Assembly: GCF_000758665.1 (NCBI RefSeq) | Contig: NZ_CP009285.1 | Coordinates: 5,332,001 to 5,396,000 of the forward strand | Direction: 5' to 3' | Source of the DNA: Paenibacillus borealis | GTDB taxonomy: Bacteria > Bacillota > Bacilli > Paenibacillales > Paenibacillaceae | Length of the DNA: 64,000 nucleotides | Shown here: positions 36,562-45,316 of the stretch, piece after piece | Position numbering within the stretch: position 1 is the stretch's first letter | Layout: every line of letters begins with the position of its first letter | Translations under genes and position numbers: made by a program | The notes under the pieces: generated by a model | What the model was told of the DNA's origin: nothing | The model's database searches: none | Seen by the model: only the letters and a program-made list of their open reading frames with translations

Positions 36562-37620
36562 TTACAGCTCCCTTCTTTCTTTACGGGCCAGATACAGGAA
36601 GAAAGGTACCCCGATCAGCGAGATAATTGCTCCAACTGGCGTTTCATGCGGCGGGTTGATCATCCGGGCCGTCAGATCCGCTCCGACCACGAGCAATGCA
36701 CCCAGCACGGCGGAGCAGGGAATAATCCATCTGTAATCCACACCTACAAGATAACGTGTCAGATGGGGAATAATCAGCCCGACAAACCCTACGGCCCCTA
36801 CTACAGCTACCGAAGCACCTGCCAGAATCAGAACGATTAGTGCCCCGGCTAATTTGACCAGACCGGTTCGCTGTCCAAGTCCTCTGGCGATATCCTCACC
36901 CAGACTAAGCATCGTAATGGAACGGGAGAGGACAATGGCTCCGATGATTGCTGCAATCACCCAGGGAGACATGACCTGCAGCTGGAACCATTTCGTTCCG
37001 GCCAAGCCGCCTGCATACCAGAAGGCGAGGTCTTGTCCGATTTTGAAATACAGTGCCACACCTTCACTGAGTGCTGAGAGCAGCGCACTGAATGCGGCTC
37101 CCGCCAGCACAAGCCGGGCCGGGGTAAGTCCGCCCTTCGCCAGTGAACCGATTCCGTAGACAATACCTGCTCCCGCTCCGGCCCCGATGAAGGAATATAG
37201 AATAAGATACATAAACGACAAATTCGGAAAAAAAGCAAAGCAGACCGCCAGCGCAAATCCCGCTCCCGAGTTAATGCCCATCAGCCCCGAATCCGCAAGC
37301 GGATTGCGGGTCATCCCCTGCATGATGGCTCCGGCCACTGCGAAGCTGGCTCCGACCATCACTCCCCCGAGAACCCGCGGCAGCCGGAGCTCGCGGATAA
37401 TCTGATGCTCTGTAATATCCGGATTGAAGTGAAAAACTGCTGTCCAAACGACAGAAAGCTTAATATCTGCTGCCCCAAACGATACTGAAACAGCGATGCC
37501 CAGCGCCAGCGCAATCAAACCGCCAATAAGGATCAGCGTTGCCGCCCAAGGGCGCGAACGCAGTTTGAGCGGTTCTGCTCTCTGATCAAGCCCATTCCTG
37601 GACACTGCCTGTTGATTCAT
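36562..37620 (-). CDS. FecCD-type siderophore permease 1
   Basis: A 352-residue permease with the same fold as its partner: RLPRVLGGVMVGASFAVAGA, MTRNPLADSGLMGINSGAGFA and AVGFVGLIIPHLTRYLVG. It opens the permease-permease-flavoprotein operon. The ATG at 37620 is preferred over a GTG at 37629 because GGGTGA spaces better. A Fur box lies 26 bases upstream. The nearest related arrangement I know is yfiZ-yfhA of B. subtilis, which uses the separate ATPase YusV. Confidence 0.92.
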   Translation of the reverse strand: MNQQAVSRNGLDQRAEPLKLRSRPWAATLILIGGLIALALGIAVSVSFGAADIKLSVVWTAVFHFNPDITEHQIIRELRLPRVLGGVMVGASFAVAGAIMQGMTRNPLADSGLMGINSGAGFALAVCFAFFPNLSFMYLILYSFIGAGAGAGIVYGIGSLAKGGLTPARLVLAGAAFSALLSALSEGVALYFKIGQDLAFWYAGGLAGTKWFQLQVMSPWVIAAIIGAIVLSRSITMLSLGEDIARGLGQRTGLVKLAGALIVLILAGASVAVVGAVGFVGLIIPHLTRYLVGVDYRWIIPCSAVLGALLVVGADLTARMINPPHETPVGAIISLIGVPFFLYLARKERREL

Positions 37621-37645
37621 GACTGTCACCCGTTTTCTGTGAAAT

Positions 37646-37660
37646 TGATTCTCATTATCA
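37646..37660. promoter_or_regulatory. Fur box upstream of siderophore permease operon
   Basis: TGATTCTCATTATCA (read on the minus strand TGATAATGAGAATCA) has two mismatches to the Fur 7-1-7 consensus and lies 26 bases before the permease start. It is a third Fur site in this region. Confidence 0.85.
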
Positions 37661-37762
37661 TTGTAATATTGTAAATGAATTTGTCACTGTTTGGCAATGG
37701 ACAAATATAAACCTGTACATAGAAAGTCTCTAATCATCCATTTCGCGATGGATGCGCGGCAT

Positions 37763-37827
37763 AAAAAAAGACAACCTTTATCCTAAATACATCCGCAGGG
37801 GGATGTATCTGGAGGGTCAGGTTGCCG
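37763..37827 (-). terminator. Terminator of the 103-residue gene
   Basis: GGCAACCT and ATACATCC pair with GGATGTAT and AGGTTGTC on the minus strand, followed by TTTTTTT. It separates the unknown gene from the permease operon. Confidence 0.8.
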
Positions 37828-37871
37828 TGTTCACTTGCTGTTGAATAGGCGGAAATGTCCGGAGTTCAGCA

Positions 37872-38183
37872 CTATACATTCTGCAGCGTACCGCCGAATA
37901 GTCTGCGGATATATCCCTGCAGCTTGCCGATATGCGGCACGAAGTTGCTTTTGTCATACACATAATTGGACTGGCTTACCAGCTGCGAATAGATCAGAAA
38001 CAGAATAGCTGCAAGCTCCCGGTCAATCTGCTTCTCATGCTCGATCAGCAGATACGTTTCATCCAGCGCCTCGTATAGCTGAAGCAGGGCAGCTTCATTA
38101 ATGCTTTTGCGGCGCAGCGGTACAATAATATCCGTGGCAATAGCGTCAATCCGCAGAATTAAGGCTGCCAGTCTCTCGTTCAC
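37872..38183 (-). CDS. Small helical protein, unknown
   Basis: A 103-residue protein with no signal or membrane segment, rich in Leu, Ile and charged residues and probably helical (LQLYEALDETYLLIEHEKQ, YIRRLFGGT). GTG start with GGAGGG ahead. No family recognised. It is preceded by a small membrane-protein gene in the same direction. Confidence 0.65.
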   Translation of the reverse strand: MNERLAALILRIDAIATDIIVPLRRKSINEAALLQLYEALDETYLLIEHEKQIDRELAAILFLIYSQLVSQSNYVYDKSNFVPHIGKLQGYIRRLFGGTLQNV

Positions 38184-38306
38184 GCGTTCTCCCTCCTGCT
38201 GTGACGGAATGGTTAAAGCGCTTGCTTAATACCATCCTATGTCAGCCGGACCTTGAGCATGCCTTGAGCGGCTGGAACAGATTCTGCCTGTGCTATGTAA
38301 TTCTTC

Positions 38307-38528
38307 TTACCTTGTGTATTCCTCGTACTCATCTTTCTGGTTATGCCGCGAATACATGTACTCATCATTCTTCAGCTTATACATTTGCCCCATCCCGCCA
38401 AATATAAACAGCAGCACTACAAGCAGTGTATAGGCATAAGTGAATTGATTGAAATAGAAGCAAAGCACAACCGCCGCTATAATCAGCAGCAGCAGTCCGA
38501 GACCTATCCGGCTTAAGATTTTTCTCAT
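38307..38528 (-). CDS. Small membrane protein, unknown
   Basis: A 73-residue protein with two hydrophobic segments (GLGLLLLIIAAVVLCFYFN and AYTLLVVLLFIFGGM) and a charged Tyr-rich tail (DEYMYSRHNQKDEYEEY). GGAGG lies eight bases before the ATG. It has no recognised family. It may be transcribed with the 103-residue gene downstream. Confidence 0.65.
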   Translation of the reverse strand: MRKILSRIGLGLLLLIIAAVVLCFYFNQFTYAYTLLVVLLFIFGGMGQMYKLKNDEYMYSRHNQKDEYEEYTR

Positions 38529-38607
38529 CAGGGATTCCTCCGCAGAAATTTTAGTCTTACTGTACCATGTTCTGCGGGCGGATGATGTCGAAAGCTGGCA
38601 CTATACA

Positions 38608-38656
38608 CACAGGGGATGTCCCTGGCAGCCGCCTCCTGGCTCCGGGACATCCCCTG
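38608..38656. repeat. Hairpin at the end of the oleate hydratase gene
   Basis: CAGGGGATGTCCC pairs with GGGACATCCCCTG. No long T-run follows on either strand, so whether it is a terminator is uncertain, but its place 18 bases after the oleate hydratase stop is suggestive. Confidence 0.55.
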
Positions 38657-38673
38657 TTATCCTTCTTAATCTT

Positions 38674-40368
38674 TTATAATAATTTGGAGATCACCGTTCC
38701 GGCGAGCAGCTGGCCGAGCGTCTTATCCAGCGGCAGCGGCTTGTTGCCGAGGCAGGTTCTGAGCGCTGTCAGCAGCACGCGTACATCATACTTACTCGGA
38801 TGGATGGGAATCACTTCTTTTTCCAGCGCCAAAAGATTGTACACTGCCATCATCGCGGAGCGGACCGAATATTCCACGGTAAAGACGCAGTCGTCCGGAA
38901 CTTCGGCGAACTGGCCGAGAAAGGCCAGATTGGTGCTGCCCTGCGGAACCACCTGCGGACGGTCTCCTGCCACACGCGGCATAAACTGTGATGTGATATA
39001 AGGCATCATGCAGGGAATAACGTTGGTTGTATGCTCCAGAATCTCCGGAATGCGGTTCTTCAGACCGATATGGTACATCAGCTCTTCCAGAAGCTCGCGT
39101 CCGGTACAATCGCTCATTTTCTTCTTGATGTAGTTGCCTTCGGCATCCGGGAACAATCCATAGGCCCAGAGCACCTTCACATTATCGGGCTGGTTGATGA
39201 AATGCGGCTGCTTCGGTGCGGTCCAGGACATCATCCAATTGGAGTCCTTGATGGTCACTACGCCGCCCATACCCGGAGCATCTCCCGTCAGCTCCAGCAG
39301 ATATGGGAATACAATATCGTCGTCCGTAAAGGTCATCGTAAACGACAGCCACTTGGACTTGTCGATATCCCCGCAGAACACTTCCGGGTGGCCGAAATCC
39401 GGGGATTTGGCGGCAAGCTTCTCCCAGAGGCTCCAGCAGCCGCGTTCCGTAACAGAGCGGTTCAAGATCGCCGGATGGTCCAGATCGCCCAGGGTAGAAT
39501 TCTCTGTCATCGAACCATTGGTGACCATGACCAGATCTCCGCGTGCTGTTGAGATGGTTTTTGGCGATCCGTTTACGAGCAGCTGAATAGCGGTTACGGT
39601 TTTCTCCCCGCCGGTGAAATCAAGCTCCAGATCTGTAACCTGATGGCCTTTGTCGAAATTGACCCCCTGGCTTTCCAGCCACTTCATCAGAGGAAGAATC
39701 AGTGAATCGAACTGGTTATATTCGGTGTGCAGGATCCCCTTCAGCTGGTTCATCCCGGAGATCAGGTGCATGAAGCGTTCCATGTAACGCTTCACCTCAA
39801 CTACGCTATGCCAATTCTCGAAGGCGAACATAGAGCGCCAGAAATACCAGAAATTCGTCTCCAGGAAGGTCGGGTCAAAAAACTGCTCAATCGTCACCGC
39901 CCCGAGTCTTTCTTCGGTCGCCAGGGTCAGCTTGCCCAATTGCAGCGCATGCGCAGTGGAGAGTCCCAGCGTTGAGAAATCGGCGGGCTGTCCTTCCTTT
40001 TCTACCAGACGGCAGTGGGATTCGATCGGTTCTGCCAGGTTCAGCTCACGGAATTCATCCAGCACTGTCCGGTCCGGATTGGTTAATGAGGGAATGAAGC
40101 CGAACAGCTCCATGAAGCATTCAAAGTGCTCTTCGATCTCGCGTCCGCCGCGGGCACTGTAGCCGTCCTTCGCGTTCCCCGCCCCGTCCATTGAACCGCC
40201 ATAGATCGCCGATTGCTCGAGGATATGAATATTCCGTCCCGGCATATGGCCGTCACGGATCAGGAAAGCAGCTGCCGACAACGAGCCGATCCCCCCTCCT
40301 ATGAGATATGCCTTACGTGAAGCGATGCCTTCCTGTACCAGCGGATGAATTCTTTGATATGTACCCAT
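38674..40368 (-). CDS. ohyA: Oleate hydratase (myosin-cross-reactive antigen family)
   Basis: Oleate hydratase adds water across the cis-9 double bond of oleate to make 10-hydroxystearate and needs FAD. The 564-residue protein has the FAD-binding YLIGGGIGSLSAAAFLIRDGH and the family-typical SMDGAGNAKDGYSARGGREI, then WMMSWTAPKQPHF. The ATG at 40368 follows GGAAGAGGA; upstream ATGs add an unlikely leader. It likely works on membrane fatty acids and gives tolerance to unsaturated fatty acids. A TetR regulator gene lies upstream in the same direction. Confidence 0.94.
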   Translation of the reverse strand: MGTYQRIHPLVQEGIASRKAYLIGGGIGSLSAAAFLIRDGHMPGRNIHILEQSAIYGGSMDGAGNAKDGYSARGGREIEEHFECFMELFGFIPSLTNPDRTVLDEFRELNLAEPIESHCRLVEKEGQPADFSTLGLSTAHALQLGKLTLATEERLGAVTIEQFFDPTFLETNFWYFWRSMFAFENWHSVVEVKRYMERFMHLISGMNQLKGILHTEYNQFDSLILPLMKWLESQGVNFDKGHQVTDLELDFTGGEKTVTAIQLLVNGSPKTISTARGDLVMVTNGSMTENSTLGDLDHPAILNRSVTERGCWSLWEKLAAKSPDFGHPEVFCGDIDKSKWLSFTMTFTDDDIVFPYLLELTGDAPGMGGVVTIKDSNWMMSWTAPKQPHFINQPDNVKVLWAYGLFPDAEGNYIKKKMSDCTGRELLEELMYHIGLKNRIPEILEHTTNVIPCMMPYITSQFMPRVAGDRPQVVPQGSTNLAFLGQFAEVPDDCVFTVEYSVRSAMMAVYNLLALEKEVIPIHPSKYDVRVLLTALRTCLGNKPLPLDKTLGQLLAGTVISKLL

Positions 40369-40503
40369 ATGTCCTCTTCCTTCCATGATCAGGGGATAAG
40401 TGCTGTTAACTGCCTTCACTATACCCGCCGTCAACATTGAATTCTATGGACAGCTTGGCGCGACTGTACAGGGATTGCACATCTTACGCACATTGTGTCA
40501 TTT

Positions 40504-41118
40504 TCATTTAACCGGATGAGCTGCAGCTGACTGGTAGTGCTCCAGGGAACGGGCAATGCTTCCATCCATAATCCGCGCCACCTTCTCAACAATTTCAGCC
40601 GGGTCTGTGTTCGCCCCTGCTTTAAGCCAGTGGATAACCTGTTCCAGAATCGCCAGCGTGTAGAAATCGGCAATTTCGTGCCTGGCCTGTTTTTTGACCG
40701 GTTCCGGTATCTGCCTTTGCCCTTCGCGGTCCAGCTCCTGCCCGTCCAGCTCTTCCACAACCCTGATGATGACGCCATATATCACTCCGTACAGAAAATC
40801 CTCCAGATGCTCACGTCCAAGCGAATGAAAGGTGTTTAGACAGATGGTTTTGTTGCTCACGGTGTAACGCAGGACGCTCAGGAACCCCTGCTTCCAGCCG
40901 GCGCAGCAGCGGTATGGCTCCAGCCCTTCAATTACCTCTGACCTATAGACCCAGCCGAGCAGCTCATAGATATCCTGAAAATGATTATAAAAAGTATGCC
41001 GGGTCACACCGCAATCCGCTGTAAGCTGCTGGATTGTAATCTTGTTGAGCGGCCTTGCGAGCATGAGTTTTTTGAGGGACCGGGCTAAAGCGTTCTTGGT
41101 TAACAGTGAATTGGACAT
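40504..41118 (-). CDS. TetR-family regulator, DhaS-like
   Basis: A 204-residue repressor with an N-terminal helix-turn-helix (KLMLARPLNKITIQQLTADCGVTRHTFYNHFQDIYELLGWVYR) and a C-terminal domain with a Trp/Tyr-rich pocket (YRCCAGWKQGFLSVLRYTV). It probably senses a small molecule or fatty acid and controls the oleate hydratase gene, which starts 135 bases downstream, and possibly the divergent aldo/keto reductase. AGGGGGAAGAA precedes the ATG. Confidence 0.85.
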   Translation of the reverse strand: MSNSLLTKNALARSLKKLMLARPLNKITIQQLTADCGVTRHTFYNHFQDIYELLGWVYRSEVIEGLEPYRCCAGWKQGFLSVLRYTVSNKTICLNTFHSLGREHLEDFLYGVIYGVIIRVVEELDGQELDREGQRQIPEPVKKQARHEIADFYTLAILEQVIHWLKAGANTDPAEIVEKVARIMDGSIARSLEHYQSAAAHPVK

Positions 41119-41271
41119 TTCTTCCCCCTAACTGCAGTAAAAAACTTAACCGGATTTCTGGATTTACTGCATTGCTTAATAGGCTTCAAGGTTCTACAAT
41201 ACGGTATAGATGTTCCAATTATAACCAATTAAGAACAGGTTTTCATAATAACCTTACGGGAGTGGATACGC

Positions 41272-42207
41272 TTGAATAGAAGAAGATACGGCAGTACAGG
41301 CAAAACGGTGTCGGAGATTGGCTTCGGTGCCTGGCAACTGGGGAATAAGCAGGATTGGGAAGCTATGGAGGATCGAGCGGCAGTTTCTCTGGTACATGAA
41401 GCACTGGAGCGCGGGATGAATTTCTTCGATACGGCTCCCGGGTACGGGGGCGGCGCCAGTGAAACCCTGCTTGGAGCTGCCTTATCCGGCAGACGCGCTG
41501 GCGCTGTGATCAACACCAAATTCGGTCACGGGGCGGATGGCAGCACCAGCTTTGATACGGATCATATCCGGGCCTCCATCGAGGGCAGTCTACAGCGACT
41601 GCAGACGGATTATGTGGATTCCGTACTGATTCATAATCCGCCTTTTGAGCTGCTGGACGGGAAATTCGGCCACTACCACGAACTGGACAAGCTAAAATCT
41701 GAAGGGAAAATTCTCTCTTACGGGGTTTCGGTCGATTCCGTGCCGGAAATGCTGGAGGTCATCCGCCATACGGATATCGGCGTTATGGAGGTGATGTTCA
41801 ATATCTTCTACCAGGAAACGGCGGAAGCCTTCAAGCTGGCTCATGAGAAAGACATTGCCCTCATCGTCAAGGTCCCTCTGGACTCCGGCTGGCTCTCCGG
41901 CAAATATGACAGCAGCAGCACCTTCGAAGGGGTACGAAGCCGCTGGTCACCGGAAGTGATCGCGAAACGCGCTGCCCTGGTGGACCGCATCCGGTTCATT
42001 ACGGACGAAGAGACGACCATGACTATGGCTGCCCTGCGCTTCATCCTTGCTCACCCGGAGGTCACCACCGTGATTCCTGGAGTACGCAGCAGCGCCCAGC
42101 TGGCCGAGAATATCTCTGCAAGCCATGAGGTGATGCCGCCGGAGCATGTGGTGAGGCTCAAGGAGCTGTGGGACAAGGAGATCCGGGATCAGCAGCTGGG
42201 CTGGTAA
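41272..42207 (+). CDS. Aldo/keto reductase
   Basis: A 311-residue NADPH-dependent reductase with the aldo/keto barrel: RRYGSTGKTVSEIGFGAWQLG at the start, DTAPGYGGGASETLLG holding the catalytic Asp and Tyr, VINTKFGHG with the Lys, and NPPFELL-type His region. The GV(D/S)SVPEMLE and HPEVTTVIPGVRS parts match the family end. The start is a TTG preceded by GGGAGTGG. The substrate is unknown. It is divergent from the TetR gene. Confidence 0.9.
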   Translation: MNRRRYGSTGKTVSEIGFGAWQLGNKQDWEAMEDRAAVSLVHEALERGMNFFDTAPGYGGGASETLLGAALSGRRAGAVINTKFGHGADGSTSFDTDHIRASIEGSLQRLQTDYVDSVLIHNPPFELLDGKFGHYHELDKLKSEGKILSYGVSVDSVPEMLEVIRHTDIGVMEVMFNIFYQETAEAFKLAHEKDIALIVKVPLDSGWLSGKYDSSSTFEGVRSRWSPEVIAKRAALVDRIRFITDEETTMTMAALRFILAHPEVTTVIPGVRSSAQLAENISASHEVMPPEHVVRLKELWDKEIRDQQLGW

Positions 42208-42220
42208 TCCAGGGCTGCAG

Positions 42221-42961
42221 CTATTCCTTTTCACCAAGCCGGACTGAATAGGTCTTGTACCCGTCGTCATTAATCTCCAGGCAGTTCAGCTGCCCGCCAT
42301 ATACACAGCCGCCGTCAATGCCAATCTTGTCTCCATGCGGGCTGAACCAGATTCCTGCCCCGTCCTGCAGATCTACCGTGGAGGTATGGCCGAATACGAC
42401 CGTCTTCGCGGTAGAGGTTACAGGATAATTGTAGAACGGCTCGCGGATCCAGATGAAATCATACTCCCGCTGGCTTGTCCAGTTGGCAAGGGAAGGATCA
42501 ATTCCTGCATGGACGAATAGATGGGTGTCCGTTTCATAATAGAAAGGCAGCGTGCCCAGGAAATCCAGATGCTCCTTATACTCCTGCCGCATATACTCCT
42601 TCATTTCCGCATAATCCTTCCAGCCTGAATCCGGGCGCAGCAGGACCGAATCACAGCCGCCGCAATAACTCAGCAGAGTATGAAATCCTCCATTGGTAAT
42701 CCAGTGTGTATCACGCTTGTCATCTTCACCCGTCAACGCATCACATGCCATCTGATCATGATTGCCCCGCAATACGACCGCACCTGATTCTTCCGCAAGA
42801 CGTTTCACCTGTTCTACCACAGCTCTGCTGTCCGGCCCTCTGTCCACATAATCGCCAAGCAGGATTAACTGGTCTTCGGAGGGGATATAGCTGGCTCTGC
42901 GGAGCAGCAGGTTGAATTCCTCCACGCATCCATGAATATCACTGATCACTAAAGTTCTGAT
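42221..42961 (-). CDS. PrpE/PP2A-like serine/threonine phosphatase, probable ATC start
   Basis: The 246-residue metallophosphatase has the motifs SDIHG, GDYVDRGPDS, RGNHDQM and GHTSTV of PPP enzymes related to bacterial PrpE/ApaH-like proteins. It probably hydrolyses a phosphoprotein or dinucleoside polyphosphate. The usual N-terminus is MRTLVISDIHG. Here that frame reads ATC-AGA-ACT-TTA-GTG, so initiation at the ATC (42961) would give this N-terminus, with GGAGG at 42969-42973 and eight bases of spacing. The first standard start in frame is the GTG at 42949, with 20 bases of spacing and the first strand cut. ATC is a rare start codon. Confidence 0.85.
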   Translation of the reverse strand: MRTLVISDIHGCVEEFNLLLRRASYIPSEDQLILLGDYVDRGPDSRAVVEQVKRLAEESGAVVLRGNHDQMACDALTGEDDKRDTHWITNGGFHTLLSYCGGCDSVLLRPDSGWKDYAEMKEYMRQEYKEHLDFLGTLPFYYETDTHLFVHAGIDPSLANWTSQREYDFIWIREPFYNYPVTSTAKTVVFGHTSTVDLQDGAGIWFSPHGDKIGIDGGCVYGGQLNCLEINDDGYKTYSVRLGEKE

Positions 42962-43092
42962 ACTCGTTCCCTCCTATTCTCATCTTAAGATGCCTTACAC
43001 TCAGAAACTTAATTATACTGATAAAACCGGATTTCCGCACGGCCCTGCTGCTGAAAACCGGTTGTAAGCGGTTGTGAAGACGCAGCCTGCAG

Positions 43093-43131
43093 AAAAAAGA
43101 GGTTAGCCCGTTCAGCCGGGAAACCTCTTCA
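43093..43131 (-). terminator. Terminator after the sigma-DUF1835 gene
   Basis: GAAGAGGTT pairs with AACCTCTT on the minus strand with an inner CCCG/CGGG, followed by TTTTTTC. Confidence 0.85.
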
Positions 43132-43138
43132 TCCAATA

Positions 43139-44734
43139 CTATTCGCTCTGTGTTACATTATGGACCCGCACCGGCAATTCAGCAGCATTGTCCCAGCGCC
43201 AGGGAACGTCATGACCCTGCTGATGCAGGCCGCCGTACCATTCGTCTATACCTTGTAGTGTGACTCTATCTGCGGTTCCGGCCAATACCTGTTCTCCCAG
43301 CTCAGTCAGAATAACTGTACGGTTCAGAAACTCCGGTACCTGTCTGTAATCTGTAGTTTCTGCCGTCCCCTCAATAGTGAGCAGAGGATGCTCTCCCGCT
43401 GTCAGCGTGCGAAGATACTTCCAATATTCAACATCCCCCATTCCAAGCCTGTGCAGGGAATCCGTCACTTGCCGGAACAGCTTCAGGGGTGTATCGGCTC
43501 CTCCAGCCGCAGCCTTAAGCGTTGTCTGTTCGACAATGCCAAGGCCGTTATCAACCGAAGGCAGACGCGAGAGATGGGCTTTGAAGGCGTCGTAGGCAAA
43601 AGATAGCGCAGATCCTGCCAGCTGCGGCTTACTCTCCTCCAGCAGGGCAGCCAGCTGCCGGGGATCCGGAGATGCATATGCCTGCCACAGCCTGCTCCCT
43701 AGCTCCAGCTCCTCCGTGCCGATGTTCTGCCAGGTTCCGGACAAGGTCTGCAGCTGTGCCGCCGTAAGCTGGCCCAGACCGTGGAACAGCTCAATACCGG
43801 GAAACTCCCCGATGCAGAGCAGACTCAGCTTCGTGCTGTCCGGCTTCTGCATGCTGAACCAGTGCAGCAGATAGGCCAGCATACTCTGGTCGAACAGATC
43901 ATGCTCAAACCACAGCACCACTTCATCATACCGGTGAAATCCGCTGAGAATGCGCTCCTGTTCCTCACAGCCCGCTATAAATTCAGTCGCCGGAATTCCC
44001 AGTGTGGCCTGCAGAACCTCTGCCCGCAGCTGCCGTTCCTTCGGTGCCGCCGGATCAATGAATATCGGCCCCGCCGTGTAGATTTCTCTCCATACGAGCA
44101 CATCCCCCTGGACAATGCCCTGCTTCAGTTTGTCTCCAACCGAATCACCGTTCACAATATGCAGCATACGCTGTCCCCCCTCATGTAACAGATTCATTGC
44201 AGCCGCAAGATCAGCAACGGGATAAGCCCCCTGCAGCTTGCGTCTGCCGTCATACAGCCTTTTCTTCAGCGTCCCGGCCGGAATTCCCATATATACGGAA
44301 ATCTCCTGAAGCGAATAACCATAGAAGTAGAACAGCTGCACCGGTACCCGCAGCTTGGCGGACAATTTTGCCACCGAGCTATGCAGCACCCGCGCCCGCT
44401 CTCTGTGTTCGGCAATTTCCTCAACGCCCGGAGTAGAACCTGCGACATGCTCTGCAGCCTCTAGAGGCAGCAGAGTCTGGCGCCTGCGCCGCAGCAGCCG
44501 GTGGCACTGCCTGACCACAATGGTTCTGAACCAACCCGGAAACGCCGCCGGCTCCTGCAGACTGCCAAGGTTCATATACGCATCAATAAATGCCTCCTGT
44601 ACCGCATCCTCCGCCAGCTGAACATCTCCAAGCATATCGTAAGACACTACGTAAGCCATACCCCGGACATGCTCTGTCAGCTGACGGAACGCCTCGGCAT
44701 CCCCTTTCTGCGCTTCTTCAATCCACTGCAGCAT
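43139..44734 (-). CDS. ECF sigma factor fused to a DUF1835-like C-terminal region
   Basis: The first 180 residues are an ECF sigma factor. Region 2 is MLGDVQLAEDAVQEAFIDAYMNLG, and region 4 is YGYSLQEISVYMGIPAGTLKKRLYDGRRKL. From about residue 190 to 310 follows a part that looks like DUF1835: HIVNGDSVGDKLKQGIVQGDVLVWREIYTAGPIF and FEHDLFDQSMLAYLL. The last 200 residues look like the DUF3658 type seen with DUF1835. Fusion of the two is unusual to me. No anti-sigma gene is adjacent. The length of 531 is about three times that of an ECF sigma factor alone. Its target genes are not known. Confidence 0.85.
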   Translation of the reverse strand: MLQWIEEAQKGDAEAFRQLTEHVRGMAYVVSYDMLGDVQLAEDAVQEAFIDAYMNLGSLQEPAAFPGWFRTIVVRQCHRLLRRRRQTLLPLEAAEHVAGSTPGVEEIAEHRERARVLHSSVAKLSAKLRVPVQLFYFYGYSLQEISVYMGIPAGTLKKRLYDGRRKLQGAYPVADLAAAMNLLHEGGQRMLHIVNGDSVGDKLKQGIVQGDVLVWREIYTAGPIFIDPAAPKERQLRAEVLQATLGIPATEFIAGCEEQERILSGFHRYDEVVLWFEHDLFDQSMLAYLLHWFSMQKPDSTKLSLLCIGEFPGIELFHGLGQLTAAQLQTLSGTWQNIGTEELELGSRLWQAYASPDPRQLAALLEESKPQLAGSALSFAYDAFKAHLSRLPSVDNGLGIVEQTTLKAAAGGADTPLKLFRQVTDSLHRLGMGDVEYWKYLRTLTAGEHPLLTIEGTAETTDYRQVPEFLNRTVILTELGEQVLAGTADRVTLQGIDEWYGGLHQQGHDVPWRWDNAAELPVRVHNVTQSE

Positions 44735-44983
44735 AGGCCTGCGAACCTCATTTCTGTATGTTTTTCGCTTGTTCTAATAATAGGTGCCATTCCCCGGGAA
44801 AAAGGTTACAAAACATTGTTCAAGACCTGGGTTAGCCTACCTATTGTACAATCTCTCCGTTTATTGACCCGTGAGGCCGGGAGGATACCAAGCGATAACA
44901 ATCGCTTATTCATTGGAGATCATACAAATTTCACAAGTGTAATTGTAGCGCCTTAGGATGAGGTTAAGGAATATGGAGTAAAT
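44735..44983. other. Intergenic region, no gene seen
   Basis: Sequence between the sigma-factor fusion start and a terminator. It should hold the sigma-factor promoter. No reading frame with a ribosome binding site was found. Confidence 0.5.
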
Positions 44984-45029
44984 AAAAAGCGTCCAGCAAG
45001 CCGTGAATGGCCGGCTGGGACGCTTTTTG
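44984..45029. terminator. Bidirectional terminator-like hairpin
   Basis: AAAAAGCGTCCAGC pairs with GCTGGGACGCTTTTT. It stands between two minus-strand genes, 290 bases after the kptA stop. Confidence 0.8.
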
Positions 45030-45124
45030 CTGTTGGGAGCGGTAAATTTCACACCCTAGGGTTTGCAGTGACCCAATTACGGTATATGCCTGGGAGTTGG
45101 GAGTATGCGATATGCTTGCTTAAT

Positions 45125-45310
45125 TGCACTCTGTACAACTAAATAGTCTGATTTACAACCGATTCACCGTTTAGTTGTATTTCGTACAATTAAACTGCCT
45201 GTGTAGACTGCTTTTCACCTATTCGGGCAGATTTAGTTGTACAGATTACAGTTATATGATGCAGGCATCTCTTATTGCTGCTTTTAATTGCACATTCTGC
45301 AACTATATAT
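45125..45310. repeat. Intergenic repeats with TTTAGTTGTA motif
   Basis: TACAACTAAA and TTTAGTTGTA form an inverted pair around 27 bases (45134-45179). TTTAGTTGTA comes again 62 bases later (45232), and AATTGCAC occurs near 45122 and 45285. The unit repeats imperfectly. No gene is visible here. Confidence 0.6.
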
Positions 45311-45316
45311 GAAATA

